From: Eubacteriales bacterium
Lineage (GTDB): Bacteria > Bacillota > Clostridia > Christensenellales > CAG-138
Assembly: GCA_030695285.1 (NCBI GenBank)
Contig: JAUYTF010000384.1
Span: 1 to 20,899 of the forward strand
Reading direction: 5' to 3'
Length of the DNA: 20,899 nt
In this document: positions 14,287-20,899 of the stretch, piece by piece
Position numbering within the stretch: position 1 is the stretch's first letter
Layout: every line of letters starts with the position of its first letter
Program-made: the position numbers and the translations under genes
The notes under the pieces: generated by a model
Databases searched by the model: none
What the model saw: the letters and a program-made list of their open reading frames with translations, nothing else
Told to the model about the DNA's origin: nothing

Positions 14287-15489
14287 CTACTCAACACGCA
14301 CCGGGACGGAGGACGGATGCACGGCGATCCAGGTATTGCCCGGTTCGAGCGTGACGAGAGAGCCGTCGTCCAGCAGGTAGGTTGTGTAATCTTCCACAGT
14401 CGGGCGCGACCAGGTACCGGTCACGTGCTGACCATTGATAAAATAATCGCACTTGCCGCTCCCGATCATCTCGCAGGTGCGGCGGTGCTTGCCGTCGTCC
14501 TTGATCGAGCCGTATTCGACATATTGCACGATGAGGTTTTGAACGTTCATTTGCTCGGTGATGTAGTTGTCCCCGTGGTCAATGAGCGTCCTCGTCAAGC
14601 TCTCCTCCCCGCTCTCAAAGCGGAAAAGGCGGTTCTTCTCGGCATCATAGACAAACTCGATCCAGTTGGGGTCTTTCTTATTGTCAAAAGACAGGGTGAC
14701 CTTGGTAAACGGCTTGCCGGTTTCATAGGTGATATTCTCCAAGAACAGGAAGCGCTGGGACTCTTTCGCCGTATGCTCGCCGTAATAGCGGTTCACCAGC
14801 GCGGCGATGCGGTAATACAGCGCATGCACACTGCCTCTGCCTGCCTCAGTCGCGCGAAACTTATAGCCGTTTTCCGTTTCAAAATCGTCATACGCGCCTT
14901 GCGTGCGGTAGAAATTCTTGCTGTATCCCCGGAAATCCCCCTTTGGAAGATAGAGCGTGATGAGTTCCTGCGGAAGGCGGCGATAGGGCTTTTTGAGCAC
15001 GACATAGCCTTCGTGCAGAAACATGCAGTCCCACTCCTGCACCATGTCGATGACATAGTAGCGCGTGGAGCGCAGAGGACCCGCGTAGAGCGGATAGGTG
15101 TCGTTATACAGCGCCTGGAAGCGCGTTATCGCCTGCTCCATGAGAAATTCGTAGACGATGTCGGCCTCCATCAGCGAGGTTTGCGGCTTTGCGCCTGCTG
15201 CGTTGTCGATGGAGAGGACAAACGGTCGCAGCGGGGTTCCTTCCGGAATTACACGGCCGGATGTGAGAGAACGGTTTTTCGGCTCCGGCGTGGGCGTTGG
15301 CGTGGGCTCTGGCGTGGGCGTTGGGGCCAGCGTCACGACCGGCATGGCGGATGCGCTGGGGGATGCGCTCGCGGCGGGAGCGGTTGCGGCAGAACAGCCC
15401 CCGAGCAGCAGCGCAAACGCGAGCGCGCAAATACACGCGGCGGCAAGTCTGCTGCTGCGCGGCAATCGGTGGAGCTGGGGGTATATCAT
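14287..15489 (-). CDS. DUF3048 (YerB-like) lipoprotein, first copy
   Basis: A 400-residue predicted lipoprotein. The signal peptide ends in the lipobox LGGC, with C32 as the lipidated cysteine. Residues 33-72 form a Ser/Ala- then Pro/Thr/Glu-rich spacer (PTPTPEPTPTPTPEP). The DUF3048 domain then carries RPFVLSIDNAAGAKPQTSL, EADIVYEFLM, AGPLRSTRYYV, NLIVQYVEYG, TGTWSRPT and LEPGNTWI. AAAGGACG precedes the ATG. The end of this gene is 28 bases from the preferred start of its paralogue, and 70 bases separate it from the cohesin-like gene upstream, so the three form one minus-strand operon. The long spacer suits a protein reaching through the wall from a membrane anchor. Confidence 0.9.
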   Translation of the reverse strand: MIYPQLHRLPRSSRLAAACICALAFALLLGGCSAATAPAASASPSASAMPVVTLAPTPTPEPTPTPTPEPKNRSLTSGRVIPEGTPLRPFVLSIDNAAGAKPQTSLMEADIVYEFLMEQAITRFQALYNDTYPLYAGPLRSTRYYVIDMVQEWDCMFLHEGYVVLKKPYRRLPQELITLYLPKGDFRGYSKNFYRTQGAYDDFETENGYKFRATEAGRGSVHALYYRIAALVNRYYGEHTAKESQRFLFLENITYETGKPFTKVTLSFDNKKDPNWIEFVYDAEKNRLFRFESGEESLTRTLIDHGDNYITEQMNVQNLIVQYVEYGSIKDDGKHRRTCEMIGSGKCDYFINGQHVTGTWSRPTVEDYTTYLLDDGSLVTLEPGNTWIAVHPSSVPVRVE

Positions 15490-15559
15490 AGGAATAGCGT
15501 CCTTTCGTCAGGGAAAAATGAGAAATGATATGCAAAACGGCATTGCATCCGCGTTCATA

Positions 15560-16318
15560 TCAGGAGTGGCGTTTGTTTTTGCGCAGCAAAATGATTGTAA
15601 CGAACACCGCTACGGCAAGCAGCAGCCCGCCGCCCACATAGTAGACGGAAGGGATCAGACCAGCGAAGGGGATGGCAACGGCCTCGGGAGACGCGGTCAA
15701 GGTCGCGGCGGGCGTCGGCGCGGCGGTTTCAACAGGTTCCGGCGTGGGCGTTGGGATCGGCGTTGCGGGAATCCACGGGGTGACCGCTGGGGCGGGCAGC
15801 GCCGCGCCTCCGACGGTGACGCCACCGTTTTCTAAGGTGACCCAGGCAGGATACTGCTCATAAGCATAGCCTGTTTCGTCTACCCAGGTGATCTCTTTTC
15901 CGGCTGCATCGCCTGATAAATGCGTCGTAAGTGTAAGCGCGCTGCCGGAATCACTCAATACTCGAAACCGGATTGTAACGAGAATCCCGTCGCCGGAGAA
16001 TCCGAGCGCTCTGGCGCAAGCGATACTGATTCGACCGGGATAATCGGTAAAGGCCACACAGTATTGCGCCGGAAATATATCTCCGGGGGTCACGGAGACC
16101 ACGGCAAGTGCGACAGGGTCAGAGTTTACATCAAACGCTGCAGAGTCCACACTAAAACAGTTCAGTAGCGATATTTCCACATCAACAGTGGAATCAACTT
16201 CGCCATTTACTGTATCAACACGAATCAATACGCTCTCTTCATCAGCAAGTGCGCGCACCGGAGCCGCCAGCAATACGGCAAGCAGCAGAACCATCAGGAG
16301 CGGAAGCGTACGTTTCAT
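15560..16318 (-). CDS. Secreted cohesin-like protein with C-terminal membrane anchor
   Basis: A 252-residue exported protein. The ATG at 16318 is preferred because GAGGTG lies six bases upstream; an earlier in-frame start at 16459 lies before the promoter. Residues 1-26 are a signal peptide. Residues 28-170 look like a cohesin-type beta-sandwich: LIRVDTVNGEVDSTVDVEIS, then AAFDVNSDP, VTPGDIFP and GDGILVTIRFRV. Next come a Pro/Thr-rich linker (173-215), a membrane helix (about 227-245) and the basic tail RKNKRHS. Cohesins bind dockerins in cellulosomes, but single cohesin-like domains also occur in unrelated surface proteins. No dockerin gene is visible here, so binding partner and role are open. 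Confidence 0.75.
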   Translation of the reverse strand: MKRTLPLLMVLLLAVLLAAPVRALADEESVLIRVDTVNGEVDSTVDVEISLLNCFSVDSAAFDVNSDPVALAVVSVTPGDIFPAQYCVAFTDYPGRISIACARALGFSGDGILVTIRFRVLSDSGSALTLTTHLSGDAAGKEITWVDETGYAYEQYPAWVTLENGGVTVGGAALPAPAVTPWIPATPIPTPTPEPVETAAPTPAATLTASPEAVAIPFAGLIPSVYYVGGGLLLAVAVFVTIILLRKNKRHS

Positions 16319-16352
16319 CGATTGCACCTCAAGAGGAAAATCTGTATGATAT

Positions 16353-16381
16353 ATGGTACAGCAAATTGAAGGGGAAGTCAA
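16353..16381 (-). promoter_or_regulatory. Promoter of the cohesin-DUF3048 operon
   Basis: On the minus strand, TTGACT (16381-16376, 5/6) and TACCAT (16358-16353, 4/6) are 17 bases apart. The predicted start near 16346 gives a leader of about 28 bases with a good ribosome binding site. Confidence 0.6.
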
Positions 16382-16488
16382 TTTAACGGGATTCCGCAGG
16401 CAGGCGAAATCGGGCGATAACAGGACTTTTTCGGTGCGGAAAAAACGGCGATTTTGCAAACAATTTCGTCGGGGCAGGGTTCAATATT

Positions 16489-16497
16489 TGGTAAAAT
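16489..16497 (+). promoter_or_regulatory. Extended -10 promoter of the aminotransferase gene
   Basis: TGGTAAAAT is a TGn element plus TAAAAT (16492-16497, 5/6). No convincing -35 is found at 16-18 bases. The predicted start is near 16504, where a perfect palindrome begins. Confidence 0.45.
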
Positions 16498-16503
16498 TCT
16501 TTC

Positions 16504-16530
16504 AATCGTTTGGCGATTTGGCAAACGATT
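16504..16530. promoter_or_regulatory. Palindrome at the predicted transcription start (candidate operator)
   Basis: AATCGTTTG (16504-16512) and CAAACGATT (16522-16530) are exact inverted repeats with a nine-base centre. One more related half-site, GCAAACAATT, lies at 16455-16464. The location at +1 to +27 fits a repressor site or a leader hairpin. No regulator gene is adjacent. Confidence 0.5.
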
Positions 16531-16563
16531 TGAAACGTATCAGTCAGGACAGGATGGCATTGT

Positions 16564-17409
16564 ATGGAGAGCATCGGGTATTATAACGGCACATTTGCGC
16601 CCATGGAGCAGCTCGTGATCCCCGCGCTCGACCGCGGGCTGTACTTTGGCGACGGGGTTTATGAGGCGCTGCGCGTAGAGAGGCACCGCTTCTTTGCGCT
16701 GCAGGAGCACCTCGCGCGCTTGCGCGAGAGCCTTGCGCTCCTGCGCATTCCGTTTTCTATGACAAACGAAAGGCTCACCGCGATTTTACAGGAAGCGGCG
16801 GATCGCGTGGACAGCGACTCGCAGCAGATCTATGTTCAGGTGACGCGCGGCACGGCAATCCGTACCCACGCCTTTCCGGAAGGGGCAGAGGCGAACCTGC
16901 TGATCTTCTCGCGCGGGGTTGCGCTGGCGGATTTGCAGGAATATCGCCGTGTTATCGTGCTGCCGGATACGCGCTGGAGCCACTGCAACATCAAGACATT
17001 AAACCTGATTCCAAGCGTGCTCGCGGCGCAAGCCGCCAAGGAGCGCGGCTGCGCGGAGGCGGTGTTTCATAAAGGCGGCATCGTGAGCGAATGTTCGAGT
17101 TCCAATCTGCTGCTGCTCAAAGACGGCGTGCTACGCACCGCGCCTGCGGACGAGCGGATTTTGCCGGGCGTGACGCGCGCGCAATTTCTGATGCTTGCGC
17201 GTGAGCTGAGCGTCCCCGTGGACGAAACCGCCTTTACGCTCGACGAGATGGAGAGCGCGGACGAACTCATGATCACCAGCACCAGCGCGCACGGGCTACC
17301 CGTCGGCTTCGTGGATGATAAGCCCGTCTGCGGGCGGGACGAGGCGCTGCTGCGGCGGCTGCAACGGGCGTATCGGGCGCATTTCTGGGATTGTGTTGCC
17401 GGCGGTTGA
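16564..17409 (+). CDS. dat: D-amino acid aminotransferase (class IV, PLP-dependent)
   Basis: A fold-type IV PLP enzyme of 281 residues, the usual length of D-alanine aminotransferase, which interconverts D-alanine and 2-oxo acids and supplies D-glutamate for peptidoglycan. The PLP lysine is K144 in HCNIKTLNL. QVTRGTAIRTHAFP (92-105) matches the D-amino acid-specific RGxxxRxH carboxylate site, with R100 and H102. DRGLYFGDGVYEALRV (23-38) provides the conserved Tyr, and ECSSSNLLLLKDGVL with ERILPGVTR binds the cofactor phosphate. AGGATGG precedes the ATG. An EamA transporter follows after 29 bases. A branched-chain aminotransferase is less likely given the RxH motif. Confidence 0.9.
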   Translation: MESIGYYNGTFAPMEQLVIPALDRGLYFGDGVYEALRVERHRFFALQEHLARLRESLALLRIPFSMTNERLTAILQEAADRVDSDSQQIYVQVTRGTAIRTHAFPEGAEANLLIFSRGVALADLQEYRRVIVLPDTRWSHCNIKTLNLIPSVLAAQAAKERGCAEAVFHKGGIVSECSSSNLLLLKDGVLRTAPADERILPGVTRAQFLMLARELSVPVDETAFTLDEMESADELMITSTSAHGLPVGFVDDKPVCGRDEALLRRLQRAYRAHFWDCVAGG

Positions 17410-17438
17410 ACGAAAATAACGTTCGGAACGGGGGACGA

Positions 17439-18341
17439 ATGATGAAGAGAAGTGCAAGCGTCGAGTCCGGCAAGGCGGCTTTGTTTGCGCTCGCGGCAGC
17501 GGTGTTGTATGCGTGCTCCATGCCGCTTTCAAAGCGGCTGCTGCTGAGTCTGCCTCCTGTGCTGCTGGCGGGGCTGCTCTACTTCGGCGCGGGGGCGGGG
17601 GCGGTTGCTTTGCTGCTCATCGGCGGAAAGCGCGCGCGCCCTCAAGGCGGTGCTGCTATGTTTTCGCGGCAGGAGCTGCCGTTTGTTCTTGCTATGGTGC
17701 TATTGGATGTGCTGGCGCCGATTCTGCTGTTGTTTGGGCTTCGCAGCGCGTCTGCGGCGAGCGCATCTTTGCTAAACAACTTTGAAATCGTTGCTACCGC
17801 GCTCTTTGCGCTACTGTTGTTTCGGGAGTCCGTGTCTTTCCGGCTCTGGATTGCCGTAGGGTTGATCACACTCGGCAGCTGCCTGCTGACGTTTGATGCA
17901 GACGGAGGATTCACCTTTTCCGGCGGAGCGGTGCTCGTGCTGCTTGCAACCGTCTGCTGGGGGCTGGAAAACAACTGCACCCGAAAACTCGCGCAGAACA
18001 ACCCTGTCCGGATCGTCGCAATCAAGGGGATCGGCTCCGGAACGATTTCGCTGACGATCGGTTTTCTGGCAGGAGAGCGACTCGGTGGTGTTAATGTGGT
18101 ATTGCTTGCTCTGCTGGTCGGGTTTTTCACCTACGGCCTTAGCATCGCTTGCTATATCCGCGCGCAGCGCACGCTTGGCGCTGCAAAGACCAGCGCATAC
18201 TATGCGGCGGCTCCGTTTATCGGAGCATTGCTTTCATTTTTGCTGCTGGGGGAGCGCCCGAACGTTTTGTTTTTTCTCGCGCTGCTGTTGCTGCTGGCCG
18301 GGGCGTATTTTACGACGTTTGACCGCTCCAAAACAACATAG
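17439..18341 (+). CDS. EamA/DMT-family transporter
   Basis: A 300-residue drug/metabolite transporter superfamily protein with about ten membrane segments in two EamA repeats. In the first, LLNNFEIVATALFALLLFRESVS is the typical end. In the second, SAYYAAAPFIGALLSFLLLGERPN is its counterpart. Two adjacent ATGs (17439 and 17442) follow GGGGGACG, and the second has the better spacing. Such carriers often export amino acids or metabolites. Its position directly after the D-amino acid aminotransferase suggests a linked substrate, but this is inference. Confidence 0.9.
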   Translation: MMKRSASVESGKAALFALAAAVLYACSMPLSKRLLLSLPPVLLAGLLYFGAGAGAVALLLIGGKRARPQGGAAMFSRQELPFVLAMVLLDVLAPILLLFGLRSASAASASLLNNFEIVATALFALLLFRESVSFRLWIAVGLITLGSCLLTFDADGGFTFSGGAVLVLLATVCWGLENNCTRKLAQNNPVRIVAIKGIGSGTISLTIGFLAGERLGGVNVVLLALLVGFFTYGLSIACYIRAQRTLGAAKTSAYYAAAPFIGALLSFLLLGERPNVLFFLALLLLLAGAYFTTFDRSKTT

Positions 18342-18374
18342 ATTTCGCTCGGCTACGCTTGCTAAAAAACGACG

Positions 18375-18398
18375 GCGGCGCCCCGGAAGGGGCGCCGC
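18375..18398. terminator. GC-rich hairpin terminator after the EamA gene
   Basis: GCGGCGCCCC (18375-18384) and GGGGCGCCGC (18389-18398) form a perfect 10-bp stem with loop GGAA. The plus-strand T content after it is modest (TTGCGTAATTATGTTTTC). On the minus strand six T follow after CGTCG, so it may also end readthrough from the GGDEF gene. Confidence 0.65.
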
Positions 18399-18538
18399 TT
18401 GCGTAATTATGTTTTCTTCTTTGTTCATAGACATAGCGGTGATTTGTCTTCATTCTGGTACACACGAAAACAAACGAAAGAAACGTTGGCCTCTTTGTGC
18501 TGTTGCGCCATGCGCGTATTTAGTGGATCAGGGTATCG

Positions 18539-19888
18539 TCAGTAGATGGTCGATTTGTCCCTGCCGGAATTTTTGGAACGATACATCGCCTCATCTGCGT
18601 TTGCAATGAGTTCCTGTTCGTTGTTGATCGAAGTTTCCGGCATGGAATCTAGGCCGACGCTGATGGTCACGCAAATCTGGTTTGCTCCATACGTCGTTGC
18701 GTTTTCACGCACAATATGCCGCACACGTTCCGCGATCGTAAACGCGTCATCCCTAGATGCACCTGGCAATATTACCATAAACTCTTCTCCGCCGTACCGC
18801 AGCAAAATGTCGCCTTCACGGATGCCTTGCCGAATCATGCCAGAAATGTTTCTAAGCACTCTGTCGCCGACGACATGACCGTAGGTGTCGTTCACTTGCT
18901 TGAAATGATCGATGTCAAACATAAGCACGGCAAGTGGTGATCCTCGACGAACGGAACGAGAGTACTCTTCGTGCAAACGAACCATGCCGAACCGGCGATT
19001 CAGAACGCCTGTCAACGGGTCGAGCGCTGCAAGCTTCTGCAACTGTTCGTGCTCCATTGCGTTATGCAGCGCGACGGCGAGGCTCTGTGTGAAAATTGCC
19101 AGTTGTCTGACATTTTCCGCTTGGAAATGCTCGGCTTTCGCAAGCAGGATTACCGCAATGGGAACGCTTTTGAACTTCACCGGCTCAATGATAACTTCGT
19201 TTGGGTGGAACTGCGTCAGCGTACTTTCAACAATTATACTCGCAGGATGGATTATTGAAAAGGACTCTCCTTTTGAAAACGTTCTGAGAACATGAGGATC
19301 CTCAGCAAGGGTTTTTACTTCGCAAATACCGAACGAATGCAGCACCACGATCTCGCCATCTTGTTCAAGCAGGATTGCTCCCGCGTCTGCCCCTGTGCCA
19401 TTCATGACGCGATCAAGCGCATACTCTGAGAGAGCGTGCAAATTTAACTGACTGGAAAAGATGGCTGTAAATGTCTTAATATCGTCCAGCATCCGAAGAG
19501 AACTGGCAAATGAAGAAATCAGTTCATTAAACGCCTGCGCGCTCTGTCCGAATTCATCATCTGTTTCGATCGGGATGCTGCAGTGTTCTGGATTACAGTC
19601 GCCGATTTTTCCGTTTTCTGATATCGTGATGATAGAATCCTTGACTTCAAGCATTTTTCCCGTTAGAACCTTTAGTTTACTCCTAACCGTAATGCGGGAG
19701 ATCAGGATATTGACGAATCCGACAAGAACACCAGCTATGATGCAGGAAGCAAGAAACAGACCACTCAATGCAATCGATTGCGGAACGCCGAGAAGAAGCA
19801 TGAAGAATGGGAATACAATGCCAATGAGAACTCCAAATCCGATCATACGAATGGCTAAATTCAGAAACGTGTTTTGAATGCGCTTCAT
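18539..19888 (-). CDS. Membrane GAF-GGDEF diguanylate cyclase
   Basis: A 449-residue enzyme that makes cyclic di-GMP from two GTP. The ATG at 19888 has an excellent GGGAGG. Two membrane helices (about 14-36 and 42-65) are followed by a HAMP-like linker (about 66-120), a GAF-like sensor (about 145-280) and GGDEF (285-445). The active site is intact: LDPLTGVLNRR (289-299), DIDHFKQVNDTYGH (325-338) and RYGGEEF (364-370). The product-inhibition site RxxD (REGD, 357-360) is present, so feedback control is expected. The extracellular part is very short, so sensing is probably cytoplasmic through the GAF domain. Two 60-base rows counted inside it have 42 and 47% GC, lower than its neighbours. No EAL or HD-GYP gene is in the window. 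Confidence 0.94.
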   Translation of the reverse strand: MKRIQNTFLNLAIRMIGFGVLIGIVFPFFMLLLGVPQSIALSGLFLASCIIAGVLVGFVNILISRITVRSKLKVLTGKMLEVKDSIITISENGKIGDCNPEHCSIPIETDDEFGQSAQAFNELISSFASSLRMLDDIKTFTAIFSSQLNLHALSEYALDRVMNGTGADAGAILLEQDGEIVVLHSFGICEVKTLAEDPHVLRTFSKGESFSIIHPASIIVESTLTQFHPNEVIIEPVKFKSVPIAVILLAKAEHFQAENVRQLAIFTQSLAVALHNAMEHEQLQKLAALDPLTGVLNRRFGMVRLHEEYSRSVRRGSPLAVLMFDIDHFKQVNDTYGHVVGDRVLRNISGMIRQGIREGDILLRYGGEEFMVILPGASRDDAFTIAERVRHIVRENATTYGANQICVTISVGLDSMPETSINNEQELIANADEAMYRSKNSGRDKSTIY

Positions 19889-19924
19889 TAAAAACCTCCC
19901 GTTTTGTGTTTCTGCTGATTTCAA

Positions 19925-19941
19925 GCAGATTTCGAATCTGC
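19925..19941. promoter_or_regulatory. Palindrome upstream of the GGDEF gene
   Basis: GCAGATT (19925-19931) and AATCTGC (19935-19941) are perfect inverted repeats around TCG. They lie 37-53 bases before the GGDEF start codon, between it and the upstream cyclase gene. A regulator site or leader hairpin is possible; I see no clear promoter boxes next to it. Confidence 0.4.
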
Positions 19942-19990
19942 AAAATTCATTCGAACATGACCTCATTGGTTAACGCAGAATTCAGGGAAA

Positions 19991-20566
19991 CTATTTCTCC
20001 AACGCAACCAAAATCGCCCGGCAGGGCGCGCCTTCCGCGCCGGAGATCTTTAGCGGCGCGGCGTAGAGCGTATATCTGCCATCCGGCACTTCGCACAGGT
20101 CGAGATTCTCCAGCACGGCAACGCCGTAGCCAAGCAGCGCAACATGCACAGAGAGCTCGTCGGAATACGAGCCGATCGACTGCTTATCGGTGCCGATGAG
20201 CAGGCAACCCTGATTATAGAGGTAGCCGATGGCGCTCTCGGTGAGCTGGCCTTCGCCGTGCAGTAGTATGCGCGGGGCAAACGGTCGCTTCATGAAATAC
20301 ATCGCGTCGAGCGGTGTTTTCGGGACCGTGAGCACCACGCAGTCGCCCACGAACTGCTCAAGCGGCAGGGAGGCGATATCCTTGCCCTCCGCGATAAAGT
20401 GCAGCGGCGCGTCCACATGCGTGCCCGCGTGTATGCTCGTCTCCAGCCGGCTGAGGTTATAGCTCTCCCCGTCCTTCATGCGGTGCACGGCGCTCAGGCG
20501 CGGCGGCTCGTCCCCCGGATAGGGCAGCGCCTTGATTAGGTCTCGCGAAATATCGTATATCTTCAT
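19991..20566 (-). CDS. Cyclase/kynurenine formamidase-like metal-dependent hydrolase
   Basis: A 191-residue member of the cyclase family (PF04199), which includes kynurenine formamidase and related metal-dependent hydrolases. The family signature HAGTHVDAPLHF (46-57) supplies the metal ligands H46, H50, D52 and H56. IYDISRDLIKALPYPGD at the N-terminus is also typical (compare DIS..L......PGD). GIRLL-type central strands are replaced by LLIGTDKQSIG (about 122-132), where the second conserved region with the Asp lies. AAAGGAT precedes the ATG. There is no kynurenine pathway gene nearby, so the substrate cannot be assigned. A good promoter lies upstream, and the GGDEF gene follows 102 bases later on the same strand. 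Confidence 0.88.
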   Translation of the reverse strand: MKIYDISRDLIKALPYPGDEPPRLSAVHRMKDGESYNLSRLETSIHAGTHVDAPLHFIAEGKDIASLPLEQFVGDCVVLTVPKTPLDAMYFMKRPFAPRILLHGEGQLTESAIGYLYNQGCLLIGTDKQSIGSYSDELSVHVALLGYGVAVLENLDLCEVPDGRYTLYAAPLKISGAEGAPCRAILVALEK

Positions 20567-20631
20567 ATCGGTTCAATCCTTTGCTGTCGGGCTAAATCGC
20601 CCGCGCTGGCCGCGTTTTTGCGGCAAGATTC

Positions 20632-20660
20632 ATTATACGTTGCATGGCGGCAAAACGCAA
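20632..20660 (-). promoter_or_regulatory. Promoter of the cyclase-family gene
   Basis: On the minus strand, TTGCGT (20660-20655, 4/6), a 17-base spacer and a perfect TATAAT (20637-20632) form a sigma-A promoter. The start near 20625 gives a leader of about 58 bases. That leader contains the small hairpin CGGGC-N6-GCCCG (20589-20604) before the ribosome binding site. Confidence 0.7.
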
Positions 20661-20688
20661 AGCGTAATTTTTTGCCGATATGTGCGTG

Positions 20689-20716
20689 AAAAAAACGCTC
20701 CCGCCGGAGCGGGAGC
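20689..20716 (-). terminator. Terminator of the ABC permease gene
   Basis: Arms GCTCCCGC (20697-20704) and GCGGGAGC (20709-20716) form a perfect 8-bp stem with a four-base loop. On the minus strand seven T follow after one base. Confidence 0.9.
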
Positions 20717-20741
20717 ATGGTAGGATGCGTGAGATCGTGCG

Positions 20742-20899
20742 CTATTCGTTTCGAATGGCGGCCAGCGGAGAGAGCTTCATGGCGCGCACGGCGGGATACA
20801 TGCCCGCGGCAACCGCGACGATGATAGAAAAGCCCACCGCGCCAAACACGAGATACGCGGGGATGATGCTGCGCAAACCCGAGCTTGCTAAAAACACGT
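20742..20899 (-). CDS. FtsX/MacB-type ABC transporter permease (C-terminal fragment)
   Basis: Only the last 52 codons lie in the window; the rest is beyond the right edge. The visible end has a hydrophobic helix (FGAVGFSIIVAVAAG) followed by MYPAVRAMKLSPLAAIRNE and a TAG stop. This matches the conserved end of MacB/FtsX-like permeases (GxxPAxRAxxLxPxEALR). These permeases work with an ATPase to move or mechanically transmit signals to cell-envelope substrates. The gene ends 25 bases before its terminator. Subfamily and partner cannot be judged from this fragment. Confidence 0.85.
   Translation of the reverse strand, partial: VFLASSGLRSIIPAYLVFGAVGFSIIVAVAAGMYPAVRAMKLSPLAAIRNE

Noticed and set aside
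14257..15528. Long plus-strand open frame opposite the DUF3048 genes
   Set aside because: It spans the antisense of two recognised lipoprotein genes, has no ribosome binding site and shows no domain.
15158..15835. Gly/Val-rich plus-strand frame
   Set aside because: It is the complement of the Pro/Thr linkers in the DUF3048 and cohesin-like genes, which explains its repeats.
15560..16318. Cellulosome scaffoldin
   Set aside because: Only one cohesin-like domain, no carbohydrate-binding module and no dockerin or glycoside hydrolase gene in the window.

Overview
This window looks like chromosomal DNA of a Gram-positive, low-to-mid GC lineage, most likely a member of the class Clostridia. The evidence is a DnaD/DnaI-type primosome pair, strong AGGAGG-like ribosome binding sites, DUF3048 (YerB-like) lipoproteins with Gram-positive lipoboxes, a YozG-like regulator next to a DUF2975 protein, and a fused FakA/DegV protein. 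Most genes are GC-rich by eye. Two stretches are clearly more AT-rich: the dnaI-like gene (about 3830-4760) and the diguanylate cyclase gene (about 18540-19980). I see no rRNA, tRNA, CRISPR array, transposase or phage gene, so this is mostly ordinary housekeeping and cell-surface content.

Layout, left to right. (1) 1-753 is the end of an amino-acid-kinase (glutamate 5-kinase-like) gene. (2) 762-2866 is a regulated membrane module: a palindrome-bearing promoter, a DUF2975 protein whose ribosome binding site and start are tandemly duplicated, a YozG-like HTH regulator and a DUF4173-like membrane protein. (3) 2966-6538, minus strand, is an operon read as sigma-region-2-like membrane protein, DnaD-like, DnaI-like helicase loader and rsmI. 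A 49-bp direct repeat lies directly upstream. (4) 6539-7117 is a gene-free region with a possible promoter and leader. (5) 7118-10220 is a plus-strand lipid-linked operon: DAK2-DegV fusion, DUF1295 and DUF2177. (6) 10321-10995 is a TrmN6-like methyltransferase that appears to be leaderless. (7) 11082-12983 is a divergent pair for 5'-methylthionucleoside salvage, MtnP-like and MtnA-like. (8) 13050-16381, minus strand, is an exported-protein operon: a cohesin-like membrane-anchored protein and two tandem DUF3048 lipoproteins. (9) 16489-18398 is a D-amino acid aminotransferase and an EamA transporter, with a palindrome at the predicted transcription start. (10) 18539-20660, minus strand, holds a GAF-GGDEF diguanylate cyclase and a metal-dependent cyclase/formamidase. 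(11) 20689-20899 is the 3' end of an FtsX/MacB-type ABC permease with its terminator.

How the genes fit together. The DnaD-DnaI pair supplies helicase loading. The DAK2-DegV fusion probably combines the fatty-acid kinase and fatty-acid-binding halves of the FakAB system, and its DUF1295 and DUF2177 neighbours hint at lipid modification. MtnP and MtnA would convert a 5'-methylthionucleoside to methylthioribulose-1-phosphate; no later step is present here. The aminotransferase and the EamA carrier probably form a D-amino acid unit.

I did not find a convincing new defence or mobile system. The points most worth following are the fused fatty-acid kinase operon, the membrane-tethered sigma-like protein in the primosome operon, the cohesin/DUF3048 surface cluster, the leaderless trmN6 and the duplicated translation start.
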